Positions 46,021 to 56,808 are shown, numbered from the stretch's first letter. The stretch is 64,000 nucleotides of DNA from Scilla litardierei (GCA_030789695.1 CM061134.1:62317334-62381333); one strand, 5' to 3'. Notes: generated by a model from the letters alone, not told the origin. Translations and numbers: made by a program.

Positions 46021-47764
46021 TTACCGAAAGGTGCTAGTCTTGGTAGATAAACTACACAATGGGTTTGATGCTCCACTTAGGGATGCATCGGAGGATGGCC
46101 TCCCAAAATTTGCAGTGGCTCCACTATAAGATGTAAGATAGGTGGAACCATTATCCTTTGAATATCCAAGTCCACCGCGGTAATTTGCAAGAAGTTGGTT
46201 TTTCAAAATTGTGTTCATTTTGCCCCTTCCCTTGTTGAACATATCAACATTGGATGACATGAGCTCACATCTCTTTGTGAGAGAAGAGATATTGGTATCT
46301 AAGGTGGATTCTTGTGAATTTAGTTCTTGCACTTGGGATTTGAGAGCAACATTTTCATTTCCCAAAATATGGTTTGAGATCGAAGTATTTCAATCTCAAT
46401 ATCGTCACAATCTCTAATTTGGACTTTGTCCAATTGTGACATGAGGGATATAATCTCATTCTTTAAACTTTCTTTTTGAGAAGCCAAAGTGGCTTTCTCT
46501 TTAACAATAGCATTATGAGTAAACAAGATAACTTTCATATCAAAATCCATGGATGAGGTAGCTATGCTAGTATGTTTGTCCTTAGCAATTATATATGAAT
46601 TAAACAATTTTTTATACTTATCAAATAATTGTTCATTTGCTAATTTAAGTTCATCCATAGTTACCTCATCGGTGTCACTATCATTGTCACTAGATGAGTC
46701 CTTTGGAGAGCTTCCCTTAGCCATGAAACAAGTATGTGCTACATCTCCCTTGTTCTCATCTGAGTCTTCGCTACTCATATCATCACTAGAATCATCCCGT
46801 GTTCCAACTAGTCCCTTCTTCTTTTTGTTCCCTTTGTACACATCTCCCTTTTTGTATTTGTGAGCTTTCCATTTCTCCTTGTTCTTAAGCAAGGGGCAAT
46901 CCATCTTGATGTGCTCTGGCTTATTACAATTAAAACATAAATAAGAATCATTAGTAGAAGCAAATTTTTTTCTTGGTTTGAAGTTGCCTCTTTGGTAAAA
47001 CCGTTGGAACTGAACTTCCTTACCATAAGAACTAAGGATTCCATGTCAATATCTTCATCAGAGTCTTCATTCTCTAAGGTGGTCTTGAAAGCAATTGCTT
47101 TCTTCTTAGGCTCGGGTATTGCTCTTAGTGCATTCCTTTTATCTCTATCCGTCTTCTGAATCTCATAAGCCATGAGGTTTCCTATGCAGGCCTCAACCAT
47201 GTATATCTCCATGTTATTGCCTTCCTCAATGGCCATCGTCTTCTTTTCACATTCCGTAGTCATAGTCATAATGAGTTTCCTTTCCTTTTCTATTTGGGTG
47301 TACTCTTTCCCAAGAGCTTCAAGCTCATTCACGATATCTGTGAATCTTGCATACAAGTTAGAGATGTTTTCTGTTTCTTGCATTTGAACCATCTCAAAAT
47401 GTTGTACAAAAACATGAAAGCTTTGACAACTTTACCTGAGTTGCCCCTTCATGAGTAACTTGGAGATTTTTCCAAATTTGGTGTGCGGTTGTGCAATTCA
47501 ACACTTTGTTGAATTCGGTCGCATTCAATGCACATATAAGCGAGTTCATCACTTTTGCATTGTTTGATTCCACGAGCACTTAAGCCGGTGTCTATTTTGA
47601 GTAGTCTTCAATCGGATCAACATGCACACTCTTTAGGAAGATGATCATTTTTTGCCTTCCAATATTCATAGTTTGACCCATTGAAGCATGGAGGTCGGAC
47701 TGTGAATTGGCCTTTGACAATAAACGAAGCACCATCACTATTGTTGTTATTGCTTGTGGTTGCC
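46021..47764 (-). pseudogene. gag: Gag of element G (frameshifted)
   Basis: Likely start MATTSNNNNSDGASF near 47764. Recognisable parts: VRPPCFNGSNYEYWKAK, AHQIWKNLQVTHEGATQV, YARFTDIVNELEALGKEYTQ, then a damaged zinc-knuckle region, KEKWKAHKYKKGD, an acidic stretch and a coiled coil (KNEIISLMSQLDKVQ). At least four frame breaks. It is the counterpart of gag in A. Confidence 0.85.
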
Positions 47765-47781
47765 ATAGTTTGAAAACCCTT

Positions 47782-47791
47782 GCTCTGATAC
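47782..47791 (-). promoter_or_regulatory. Primer-binding site of element G
   Basis: GTATCAGAGC on the minus strand near the LTR end, matching the tRNA-iMet primer site. Confidence 0.8.
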
Positions 47792-47795
47792 TGAT

Positions 47796-47938
47796 TGTAG
47801 GATCTGAAACTATACTGAGAAAACACTAGAGGGTGGGTGAATAGTGCTTTATAACAATAATAAGGAAATTACGCCAAATTAAAGATCACTTATGCAACCT
47901 TAGTGCGGAATAGAAAGAGATAGCAACGATGAGTGGTT

Positions 47939-47972
<34 letters not shown>
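47796..47972 (-). repeat. Remnant of the 5' LTR of element G
   Basis: Ends CCTACA on the minus strand next to the primer site and shares CTAGAGGGTG-GTGAATAGTGC-like sequence with the matching end of LTR A. It runs into (CA)n (47943-47972) and Helitron 3. No continuation is found further right. Confidence 0.65.
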
Positions 47973-47977
<5 letters not shown>

Positions 47978-48666
47978 CATAACTCGTGTCCGGGGACACG
48001 GTTCATTTAAGATTTTCCCCTGTAAAATCTTTGTTTCCCAAAAAATTATTTCCACAGCCAAAATTGTGAGAAACAACAAATTAGCGTAAACATATTTAGC
48101 AGCATGTGCGCCTTCAACGTGGAACAAAAATTTCGACGTAGGCACCTTCGGCGCGGAACAATAAATTTGACGTAGGCACCTTCGGTGCGGAACAACAAAT
48201 TCGGAGTAGAACAAATAAGGCACGGGCGCCTTCGGTGTAGAACAACAAATTCACCGTGGAACAACAAATTCGTTGCGAAACAACAAATTAGCGTAAAAAA
48301 ATTTAGCGGGCGCCTCCGTCGCGGAAAATTACTCTCATCTTGTTGCCCCATGTGTCGAAGAGACGGTGGGCCCCGTGTTGAGAGATAAATCATTCGATTT
48401 GCAGCAGCATTACGTGCAAGTTAAAGTTTTTTCCCAAATGCATTAATTGCGTGCACTCTGCTATTCCCCAAAAACTTTCATTCCCCAAAAAATTTCATTT
48501 TCCCATAAACTTTCATTTCACCAGAAATGTTTTTCCCTCCAAAACTTTCCACAAAATCTCATCTCAACCATTCATTCCTCAAGATTAAATCTCGGCCGTT
48601 CTTCTATCAACCCTTTTGTCCTAGTCAGCCCTAAAAATTCAAAAACAGACATCAAATGTAATATAG

Positions 48667-48667
<1 letters not shown>
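47973..48667 (-). mobile_element. Helitron 3: short non-autonomous Helitron-like element
   Basis: 695 bp on the minus strand: canonical 5' TC (TCTATATTACATTTGA) at 48667, 3' hairpin with stem CGTGTCC/GGACACG (47985-48000) and terminal CTAG at 47973-47976 followed by T. It contains the same GCGCCGAAGGCGC-like subterminal repeats as copies 1 and 2. It lies between (AC)n on one side and (GT)n on the other. Confidence 0.8.
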
Positions 48668-48730
<63 letters not shown>

Positions 48731-48735
48731 GTGTG
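48668..48735. repeat. (GT)n microsatellite
   Basis: About 33 GT units next to the 5' end of Helitron 3. Confidence 0.97.
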
Positions 48736-48738
48736 GAA

Positions 48739-48892
48739 TTAATGGGTATCAAGTACAATAAAATGGTGTCGCATATGCCCTCTCACATAAAGGGGGTCAA
48801 GTACAATAAGTACAAGCCTATGTGGGCTTGTACTTGCCCCTTTTATGTAAGAGGGCATATGAGACACCTTCTCATATGGCGTATAATACCCG

Positions 48893-48896
<4 letters not shown>
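48739..48896. mobile_element. Foldback MITE, 158 bp
   Basis: Near-perfect full-length inverted repeat: TTAATGGGTAT at 48739 mirrors ATACCCGTTAA at 48886-48896, and GGTGTC-CATATGCCCTCT...CAAGTACAA occurs in both arms. TTA or TTAA at each edge may be the target duplication, which would fit a PIF/Harbinger-type or a TTAA-targeting family. No coding. Confidence 0.75.

Positions 48897-48977
<81 letters not shown>
48897..48977. repeat. (TA)n microsatellite at the LINE 3' end
   Basis: About 40 TA units between the MITE and the 3' end of the LINE. No poly(A) tail is visible. Confidence 0.97.
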
Positions 48978-48979
<2 letters not shown>

Positions 48980-49164
48980 CGAGTAAATGAGTAACTTTAT
49001 TAAAATAAAGCAAAACCAAAACAAAACATTCACTATAGGGCACAGATAGAGAGTCAGAAAGAGAGGGGAGAGGGCACAAGCGCCGTCACCAACTACAAGC
49101 TAAACTCCCCATCAGATACACCTACGTGCAATATGTACAAAGATTCCTAACACTGTACAAATAA

Positions 49165-52100
49165 TCAAAGCCCAGAGAAACCCCAGTTTGCGAAGATTGA
49201 AGCGGATCCCTGATCGTCAAAATCCAAGTCACGCAACAAAATATTTACATCCGCCGAGATAGTTGCAAATAGATTTTCTTTACATACTTCTGAACCCTCG
49301 AATATTCTGCTATTACGTTGCTTCCATATATGCCACACCATGCATGCTAGAGCTGTTTTAGCTAAAATGCCAACACAATCCTTCTTATTGTATAATGAAA
49401 GAATGAGATCTCCCAATCCAGAGAGGGAGGATGGACATGGAATACTAATATCAAGCTTAAGAAGACTCCTGCACAAGATATAACGGCTGTATGGACATTC
49501 AAAGAATAGATGATTCAAAGTCTCCAATGCCCCTCCATCACATAAAACACAATTTGGATCCGCCGAAACGCCCCATTTTTGAAGAATCTCTCTAGTTAAG
49601 AGTTTACCACGGAAAGCGCGAAGAAGGGTAATAGCCCACTTAGGAGTATGGTATCTATGCCAGACAATATGATAGTAGGGGAAGGGGGTACCTCTGGTAC
49701 GAGATCCATCCCAAGCTTCACGAAAAGAGCACAAGGGCCCCGAGATCCAAGCCTAAGAATCAGGACCAGGGGAGAGGCGAAATGCCTGGAGGTAGGGAAT
49801 AGTTGAAGGTGTGAGAGGCACATCCTTCCAACCATTAGGGGACCAGTAGAAGCTCACCAGAGCATTCCCCTCACCTTGAGGAACTTCCTGTAGAAGAGAG
49901 AGTGGTCCACAAGGCAACCAATTATCATACCAGAAAGAAGTAGAGGTACCGTCTCTGACAACTAGCTTAATTAATTTCTGAGATATATTCCGATTACGTA
50001 ATAGAAATTTCCATGTACCAGAGCAATAGGGAGTGAAAACTGCATTGTAGAAAGATTTTCGGCCTTGCAAATATTGGTTCCTCATATAGCATGCCCATGG
50101 CCCGTGAGACGAAAGGAGTCGCCAAGTCAGCCTAACTCCGGAAGCCACATTGAGATCAGAGAGCAATCTTAGACCAACCCCTCCCTCCTCCTTTGGGGTG
50201 CATAAGTCCCTCCAGGCCCAAGTATGCTGGTTCCCCCATATGAACCTCCTACAGGCCGAATTAATAGAACGTAGTACAGAGGGAGGAATCCTGTAGGCAT
50301 ACATCCAAAAAGCCACCATACCATATATTACAGTACGTACCAACTCAATCCTTCCAGCGATGGAAAGGAGAGAGGAAGACCAACCCTGGAGTCTTCTTTT
50401 GCATTTGTCGACCAACCGAGCATACATGGATGACTTTGGATAATTTGACGATAAGGGTAATCCAAGGTAGACAGACAGGGAGGATACCTTTTTAATACCA
50501 AGGACAGAAGCAATCGAGCAAGCATCACGCGTTCCCTTGCTGAAGATAACCGAGCTCTTATCCCAATTCACTTGTAACCCAGTATAAAGATTGAACTTTT
50601 CTAGCAAGGTCTGTAGGCCCTCGAAAGAGTGCTTATTTGCACGGCAAAATACCAACAAATCATCAGCAAATAATAAGTGGGAGATAGCTCCTGATCTTCT
50701 CATAGGCTGAATTGTACCCAAAGATTCTGCATCCGCCATCAAAAGAGAAAAAGTTTCCATCACAAGCACAAAGAGGTACGGGGACAGTGGATCACCTTGT
50801 CGTAGTCCCCTATTTGTTTCAAAGTATCCTGAAGGGGACCCATCTACAAGGGCCGAAAAAGTAGGGGATGAGATGCACTTAGAAATCCAGTTAATGAACT
50901 TGACATTGAAACCCATTTGGTGCATCAAAAATAGAATTAGCTCTCTGTTGACACTGTCAAATGCCTTTCTGAGGTCCAACTTAAGGCAAGCTCTGGAGCC
51001 CATTGGGTTACTGAAATCACGAATCTGTTCATGGGCTAGAAGAGCACTATCAGATAGCATACGCCCTTTACGAAAAGCAGATTGATTAGATGAGATAAGC
51101 TTGTTGATAACCAATTTCAAGCTGTTACATAGGATTTTACTGATTAACTTATAAATGACATTGTAGCAGGCAATAGGCCTGTAATCCCCTAATCCTGTAG
51201 CATTGGTGTTTTTTGGTATCAAAGTGAGGAAAGTATGATTAATCTGGTACAACATATTTCCAGAACAAAAGAAGCTAGAAACAGCTGCACAGACATCTTT
51301 ACCAATAATACTCCAATTTTGCTGATAAAAATGAGCATTGAAACCATCAGGCCCTGGGGCCTTATCCTTGCCCATACTAAAAACTGCCTCCTTAATCTCA
51401 ACATCAGAGACTTTCCTATCCAGCCAAGTAGCAGCATCCTGAGTAAGCTTATGTTTAGGAATAATATTAGGAAAAACATTCCAGTAGTCAACATGGTTGT
51501 AAAGCTTCTGAAAATATAATGGGGCGTCTTGTCTCAACTTCCCTATATTAGAATTTCTGCAGCCATCCACATTAATAAGGTGGTTCAAATTGTTGTAACA
51601 ATACCTAGACTTCATTGCATGGTAAAAAAATTTTGAATTTCTGTCCCCTAGCATGAGCCAATCCTGCCTACTCTTCTGACGCAAATCTGACTCCTCTACA
51701 TCCATAGCATGTGCAAGTTTAAGTACAGCATCATGTTCAAGTTTTTGCAAATTTGGGCAAGAAGAGATACCCGGCTGTGCTTGAATAGAATCTAATTGTT
51801 TTCGGCACACAGAGACACCAACATGATTCCTATGATTCCCAGCAAATTCTCGGAGTTGAATTTTAAGTTTTTTTAATTTATCAACAAGAAGGAACATAGG
51901 CCGAATGCCCAAAAAACTCATAGCAGCCGGGACATGAACGCAATGAGTATTTTCCCAGAATATTTCCATCATCTCACGAAAACCAATATACGTGCACCAT
52001 GCATTGAAAAATTTAAAAGGCTTGGGGTAGGATTTTACCTTTGGTAGGAGGTAGATAATCATAGGAGAATGATCACTAGTCCCCGCAGTGTCATATGCAT

Positions 52101-52749
52101 AATAGGAATTTGGAAGAATACGCAACCAATCCGTATTGCAAAGTGTACGGTCCAACCGCGCCGAAATACGACCCGGTCCGATTCTTCTGTTGCTCCAACT
52201 GTAGCTTTGGCCCACACTTTTAAGATCTAGTAGAAAACAACTACTAATACAGCTATTAAACTCATCAGTCATTCTAGCATCAAGACATCTTCCCCCCACC
52301 TTCTCCGTAGAATAACGAACACAATTGAAATCTCCTCCCACCATCCAGGGCATTGAATTAAGCTTAACGGAGTCATGGATAAGATTTTTCCAGAGGGAAA
52401 TGCGTTGAGAGGCCAAATTGAAAGCATAAACCACCGTTAAAGCCATGACGAATCCTGCTTGATTAGAAAAAATTGCCGAGATATGCTGATCCGAAATGGA
52501 GATTGGGTTGCAATTCCAAACATTATTGTCCACATATATAACTATACGACCACCCGCATGGCAAAGCCTGTTATCAATAGATATCCAAGTTTTGGGAAAG
52601 CATTTAGAAATCCTTCCCGCATGACACGTATCCACTTTAGTCTCTAGCAAGCAAACTATAGATGGGCGATGCTTCTGAACTCTCTGCTTGAGATCGCCTC
52701 TCCTAACAGAATTGTTCAGGCCCCTAGAGTTCCAGATGAATACTGACAT
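49165..52749 (-). pseudogene. LINE ORF2: endonuclease and reverse transcriptase, one nonsense codon
   Basis: ATG at 52749 (MSVFIWNSRGLNNSVRR). Residues 1 to about 230 form the apurinic-type endonuclease (CLLETKVDT, MVGGDFNCVRY, SDHSPMIIY). About 440 to 740 is the LINE RT: KAPGPDGFNAHFYQ, YRPIACYNVIYKLISKIL, LKLDLRKAFDSVNRE, GLRQGDPLSPYLFVLVME and the catalytic FADD box in LLFADDLLVF. The C-terminus (49165-49734) has the zinc-binding RT-associated domain (KWGVSADPNCVLC, LNHLFFECPYS). One TAG (at 49753, after SPGPDS) stays in frame between the RT part and the zinc domain; otherwise the frame is open over about 1190 codons. This enzyme nicks target DNA and primes reverse transcription there. Confidence 0.93.
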
Positions 52750-54619
52750 TAAGCTGGAGGGGAGCTCCTAGACCTCCAGCTAGCCGTGCGCTCTTACGGG
52801 TAGAGGAGGGGGAGACATTTTTCTTTACAGTTTTGTTGGACTTACCGATAGCAGCCTCATTCTGTAATTGAACTTGCTTCTCCAGCCAGTCTGGATTAAG
52901 GATGGCAACCTCATCAGGGAGCGGGAAGTCGCCAGAATCTTGCAAGAGAGAGGGGATAGCTCGGCCCATCTTCAAATTATCAAGGCCGTATTTACCTAGA
53001 AGATGTGTCTTGAGCGGCTCAGCTACTTGGGTTTGAAATCCATTTGAAATGACCATACCACTAGGATTCGGTACTGAAGGGTCTGAACACTTGATATCCA
53101 GATGAGGGCCCATAGGTGAAGCTCCTGATGCAGTCGAAGGTGGGTTGCCCATGTGTACATTACATGTTACTATACCATCTCCAGTGATAGGTCGAATTGA
53201 AGTGCTTGGGATATAAGAACCACCAGCTAACATTAAAGTAGTATCAGTCAGAGCTTTGGACGGACACTCTCCACACTCAACATCTACAGCCACATTAGGA
53301 TCAGATATTTCAGGAATATTGCCATCCAAGATTTCCCCCTCCTCATTAGTATTCTCAACCTCCTCAGCCAAGATTTCCCCCTCCTCAGGTTCTATAACAT
53401 GTACAGCCACATTGGTGTCAACTACAGTCTTCTCACATTTTTGGATTGAAGAGAGATCTCCTTCCACCTTCTTAATAGTGCACTGGATATCAAAGTGCCC
53501 AAAACAGCAGCAAGTATTACACCTTGGAGGTTCGCCCTCAAATATGACATCAACCGATAGGGAAGACCCATCTTCCAATTTCACCAACACCATTTTAGAT
53601 AATGGCCTTCGTGCCTCCACTTCGACTAGGCAACGAGCGTATTTGATACGATCCAAGTTTACAGTTGCGCGATCCAGGCAAATAGGAGTGCCAACTACAC
53701 TAGCGACCCTATTCAGAATATCAAGAGTCCACATATGTAGAGGGAGGGTGTGAATCTGGATCCACACTGGAACCGCCGTGAGAAAATCACGGTCATGCTT
53801 TATAGTAGAACTCCACCGCTGAAGGACAACCAGCCTTCCATCAAAGAGCCAAGGACCTCCATGAAGAATAGTATTGCAATCCTCTTCTTTTTCAAACCGA
53901 AAATAGAAAAAACCATTTTCTTTGCTGAAAATTTGGAGCCCTCCTTTAAGCTTCCAGAGACGATCTGTCCAAGCTTTTATCTGCCCATAGTAGGGAATGT
54001 CTCCAAGCACGTAGCCAACGAGGGAATTTTTCCAACGGGCAGTGCCTGATACCAACAGAGAATTAGGCACTAATGCCGTTGCAATACCATCATCTCCAAC
54101 CACAGGAGGAATATGAGACATAACGAGAGTATCCGCATACTTCCTTCTTGTAGAGCAAATATCAACCCACGAGCGCTTTCCAGCATCAGGATTGATATGT
54201 ATTGCAGCCTCGGGTCTCACAGGCAATCTACCAAACACCTTAAGGACATCACCTTTATTAGAACCCACCTGAGGTCCTCCCAAGAGCTGAGACGAAGGCC
54301 GAGTTTCTCGAGCAATGGAAATGCCTCCAGGTCGATGACGAAATCCAGGTGCGCTGCCTCGAGTTCCATTGTTTTGACGCCATACCCCTCTTCTGTTTCC
54401 ACCATAGGTTACCCGAGTAGACCCACCTTTCATGGCCGCCCTCTTCTTCCCATAAGAAACCTCCTGCCAGCCAACGGAGGAATCAATTCCATCGGAAGAA
54501 GATGGATCAACAATACTTTTTCCCTTAAGATCGATCCCATTGGAAGGACTAGGGTCTGGCAGCTCCAATGGAACGCCAGAATCGCCAATTTGGGGAGCTC
54601 CGCAAAATCCGGCCTTCAT
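52724..54619 (-). CDS. LINE ORF1 protein
   Basis: ATG at 54619 (MKAGFCGAPQIG); the longer upstream open frame is only AT-repeat and Helitron sequence. About 630 residues. The middle part is the DUF4283 RNA-binding-like domain (SLVGYVLGDIPYYGQIKAW, FYFRFEKEEDCNTILHGGPW, DGRLVVLQRW). A CCHC knuckle follows, CNTCCCFGHFDIQC (CX2CX4HX4C). Then an acidic Glu-rich stretch and a basic C-terminus. No stop or frameshift is seen. ORF1 proteins of plant L1 elements bind element RNA. The stop lies 26 bp inside ORF2. Confidence 0.88.
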   Translation of the reverse strand: MKAGFCGAPQIGDSGVPLELPDPSPSNGIDLKGKSIVDPSSSDGIDSSVGWQEVSYGKKRAAMKGGSTRVTYGGNRRGVWRQNNGTRGSAPGFRHRPGGISIARETRPSSQLLGGPQVGSNKGDVLKVFGRLPVRPEAAIHINPDAGKRSWVDICSTRRKYADTLVMSHIPPVVGDDGIATALVPNSLLVSGTARWKNSLVGYVLGDIPYYGQIKAWTDRLWKLKGGLQIFSKENGFFYFRFEKEEDCNTILHGGPWLFDGRLVVLQRWSSTIKHDRDFLTAVPVWIQIHTLPLHMWTLDILNRVASVVGTPICLDRATVNLDRIKYARCLVEVEARRPLSKMVLVKLEDGSSLSVDVIFEGEPPRCNTCCCFGHFDIQCTIKKVEGDLSSIQKCEKTVVDTNVAVHVIEPEEGEILAEEVENTNEEGEILDGNIPEISDPNVAVDVECGECPSKALTDTTLMLAGGSYIPSTSIRPITGDGIVTCNVHMGNPPSTASGASPMGPHLDIKCSDPSVPNPSGMVISNGFQTQVAEPLKTHLLGKYGLDNLKMGRAIPSLLQDSGDFPLPDEVAILNPDWLEKQVQLQNEAAIGKSNKTVKKNVSPSSTRKSARLAGGLGAPLQLNVSIHLEL

Positions 54620-54635
54620 ATTATAATATCCATAT

Positions 54636-54637
54636 AT

Positions 54638-54693
<56 letters not shown>
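54636..54693. repeat. (AT)n microsatellite between LINE and Helitron 2
   Basis: Uninterrupted AT repeats; the 5' ends of both elements abut it. Confidence 0.95.
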
Positions 54694-54696
<3 letters not shown>

Positions 54697-55674
54697 CATT
54701 TGACAACCTTTTTTGAATTCTAGGGCTGACTAGGACACACTGACTGGAACAAAATGGTTGATAGAAGAACAGCTGAGATTTAATCTTGATGTATGAATGG
54801 TTGAGATGTGATTTTTTGGAAAGTTTTGGAGGGAAAAACATTTCTGGGGTAATGAAAGTTTATGTGAAAATGAATATTTTTGGGGAATTAAAGTTTCTGG
54901 GGAATAGAAGAGGCACACAATTAATGCATTTGGGAAAAATATTTTAACTTGCACTTAATGCTGCAGATCAAATGCTTCTGCAGATCGAATGATCTCTCCC
55001 TCAACGCGGGACCCACCATCTCTTTGACGCATGGGGCAACAAGATGAGAATAATTTCCCGTGCCAAAGTTTTTAACGCTAATTTGTTGTCCCGCGTTGAA
55101 GGCGTCCGTGCCGAATTTGTTGTTTTGCACCGAAAGCGCCCGCGCCGAATTTGTTGTTCTGTGTCGAATGCACCTGCGCCGAATTTGTTGTTCCGTGCCG
55201 AAGGCATCTGTGCCGCTAAATTTTGTTTTTTAAATTTTAATATGTTTTGGGGAAAAAAGATTTCGCGGGCACGGATTTGTTCCGCTAAATTTTTGGGGAA
55301 CAAAAGTTTGAACCGTACCCGTCGGCACGGGTTTTTGGGGAACAAAAATTTGAACTGTGCCTGCATGTACGAGTTTTTTTCGTAAATTTGTTGTTCTGCG
55401 CCAAAGGCGCCCACGCCGAATTTGTTGTTCTACGCTAATTTGTTGTTCCGTGTCGAAGACTCCCGCGCCGAATTTGTTGTTCCGCACCGAATTTGTTGTT
55501 CCGTGTCTAAGGTGCCTGTGCCAAATTTGGTGTTCCGTGTCGAAGGCATCCGTGCCGATAAATATTTTTACGCTAATTTGTTGTCCTTTTAAATTTTAAT
55601 AATTTTTACGGGAACAAAGATTTCGTGGGGAAAATCTTAAATGAACCATGCCTGTGGGCACGTGTTATGACTAG
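54688..55674 (+). mobile_element. Helitron 2: non-autonomous Helitron-like element
   Basis: 987 bp. The 5' end TATATATTACATTTGA and the 3' end GTTATGACTAG (CTAG 55671-55674, followed by T) match copies 1 and 3. The terminal hairpin is degenerate (ATGCCTGTGGGCACG). The interior holds many GCGCCGAAGGCGC-like units (55080-55560). Confidence 0.75.
55080..55560 (+). repeat. Subterminal dyad repeats of Helitron 2
   Basis: At least eight imperfect units of the type TTTGTTGTTCCGCGCCGAAG, spaced irregularly at about 30-60 bp. Confidence 0.8.
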
Positions 55675-55690
55675 TGCATACATACATACA

Positions 55691-55726
<36 letters not shown>

Positions 55727-55756
55727 CACATACATACATATATATATACATACATA

Positions 55757-55842
<86 letters not shown>
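55675..55842. repeat. (CATA)n / (TA)n / (CA)n microsatellite
   Basis: Compound repeat: CATA units (55678-55720), TATACA mixtures, then about 39 CA units (55766-55842). It adjoins the 3' end of Helitron 2 and masks the start of LTR H. Confidence 0.95.
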
Positions 55843-55844
<2 letters not shown>

Positions 55845-56089
55845 ACGCTCATCTCATGCGCATTTCACCTCATTTTATTCACCGTTCATTCCATTTTATT
55901 CGCTTTTGTTTCCTCTTTACTCGTTGGTTCCAAATTGTGTTTCAGGAAAAAGGAACGAATTCAGGGTCATATAGCGGAATAAAAGGTGAAAAAGGTTGGA
56001 TTCACATGAAAGGAGCTAAAATTAAGTCAATAGGTGAGAAGGCAAAGCAATGGAGTTCATTTCATGAAGATTTGGCTGGTTCCAAGGCC

Positions 56090-56808
56090 CACACGACCGT
56101 TTGTGGCGACACAAAATGGTCGTGTGGTATGCATAGCAAAGGGAGGCTAAGAAGCAGCTCACACAGCCGTGTGGTAGCCCAACACGGTCGCGTGAGCAAC
56201 TAATGACGAATTCCAGAAGACAACCGCCGCGCGGTCGTTTCGTCCTTTCAAATGGCGGCGTGGAAGAGAGCAAAGAAGAGGTGGAAGAGAGCAAAGAAGA
56301 GGCCAAGGAGCAGAAGTTTCAGTGTGACACGACCGCGTGAAGGTATCCAAATGACCACGTCAAACAGAGTCATGAAGGAGAATTTTGGACCTTAGAGAGA
56401 GAGAACAATGCGGTGGTTTCAATCTAGCGACGCGGCCGCGTACGGAGGCCAAATATCTGTAATTTTGGCCCAAGTTATCCTTTGACGACACAGTCGCGAC
56501 CGCGTCAAACCATCTTTAGAGCCAAAGAAAAGAGGAGCCACACAGTCGTGTGGCTACCCTACACGATCGCGTGGACGAGATATCACGAGAAAGCACACAA
56601 GCCCTGCAAAGATTAAAGATCTGCTCACACCCCCATGGTTATCTTCACTTCTCTTTGTTTTTTTCATTCAAAGAGCGCCTCGTCCCAATTCCAACGTATA
56701 TTTATTTGTATTTTTCTAAGGTCGACGAGATTTTATACATTTTCTAGAAGACGAGACTGCGAGGTTGGAATTTTGACGCGACCGCGTGGATTGCTCCACG
56801 CGGCCGCA
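56090..56808 (+). repeat. CACGACCGTGTG-type dyad array in LTR H
   Basis: At least twelve sites, such as ACACGACCGTTTGTGG, ATGGTCGTGTGG, CACACAGCCGTGTGG, CACGGTCGCGTG, CCGCGCGGTCG, GCGACGCGGCCGCGT, CACAGTCGTGTGG and CACGCGGCCGC, spaced irregularly upstream of the TATA box. Confidence 0.88.

Larger units (their letters stand above)
40391..47972 (-). mobile_element. Element G: decayed SIRE-like Ty1/copia element
   Basis: Same lineage and gene order as A but with many more stops and frameshifts. 5' LTR remnant 47796-47972, primer site, gag, His-rich linker, protease, integrase, RT, RNase H, internal motif sites, polypurine tract (40961-40974) and a left LTR ending at 40960. The left LTR has no visible start matching the right one, so both LTRs are partial. 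ORF2 is absent. Confidence 0.82.
48978..54635 (-). mobile_element. L1-type LINE
   Basis: Contains ORF1 (nucleic-acid binding) and ORF2 (endonuclease, RT, zinc-binding C-terminus), overlapping by 26 bp, in the order of plant L1 elements. There is a short 3' UTR (48978-49164) with TTAATAAAG near its end. Almost no 5' UTR precedes ORF1; the AT tract starts about 20 bp upstream, so the copy may be 5'-truncated. Target duplications cannot be recognised because both ends lie in AT repeats. Confidence 0.92.

Noticed and set aside
48667..48990. ORFs encoding poly(Cys-Val) or poly(Ile-Tyr)
   Set aside because: Pure translations of (GT)n and (AT)n microsatellites; the same holds for 55606-55982 and 61073-61345.
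54620..54841. N-terminal extension of LINE ORF1 up to 54841
   Set aside because: The extra codons come from the (AT)n tract and the opposite strand of Helitron 2; the real start is at 54619.
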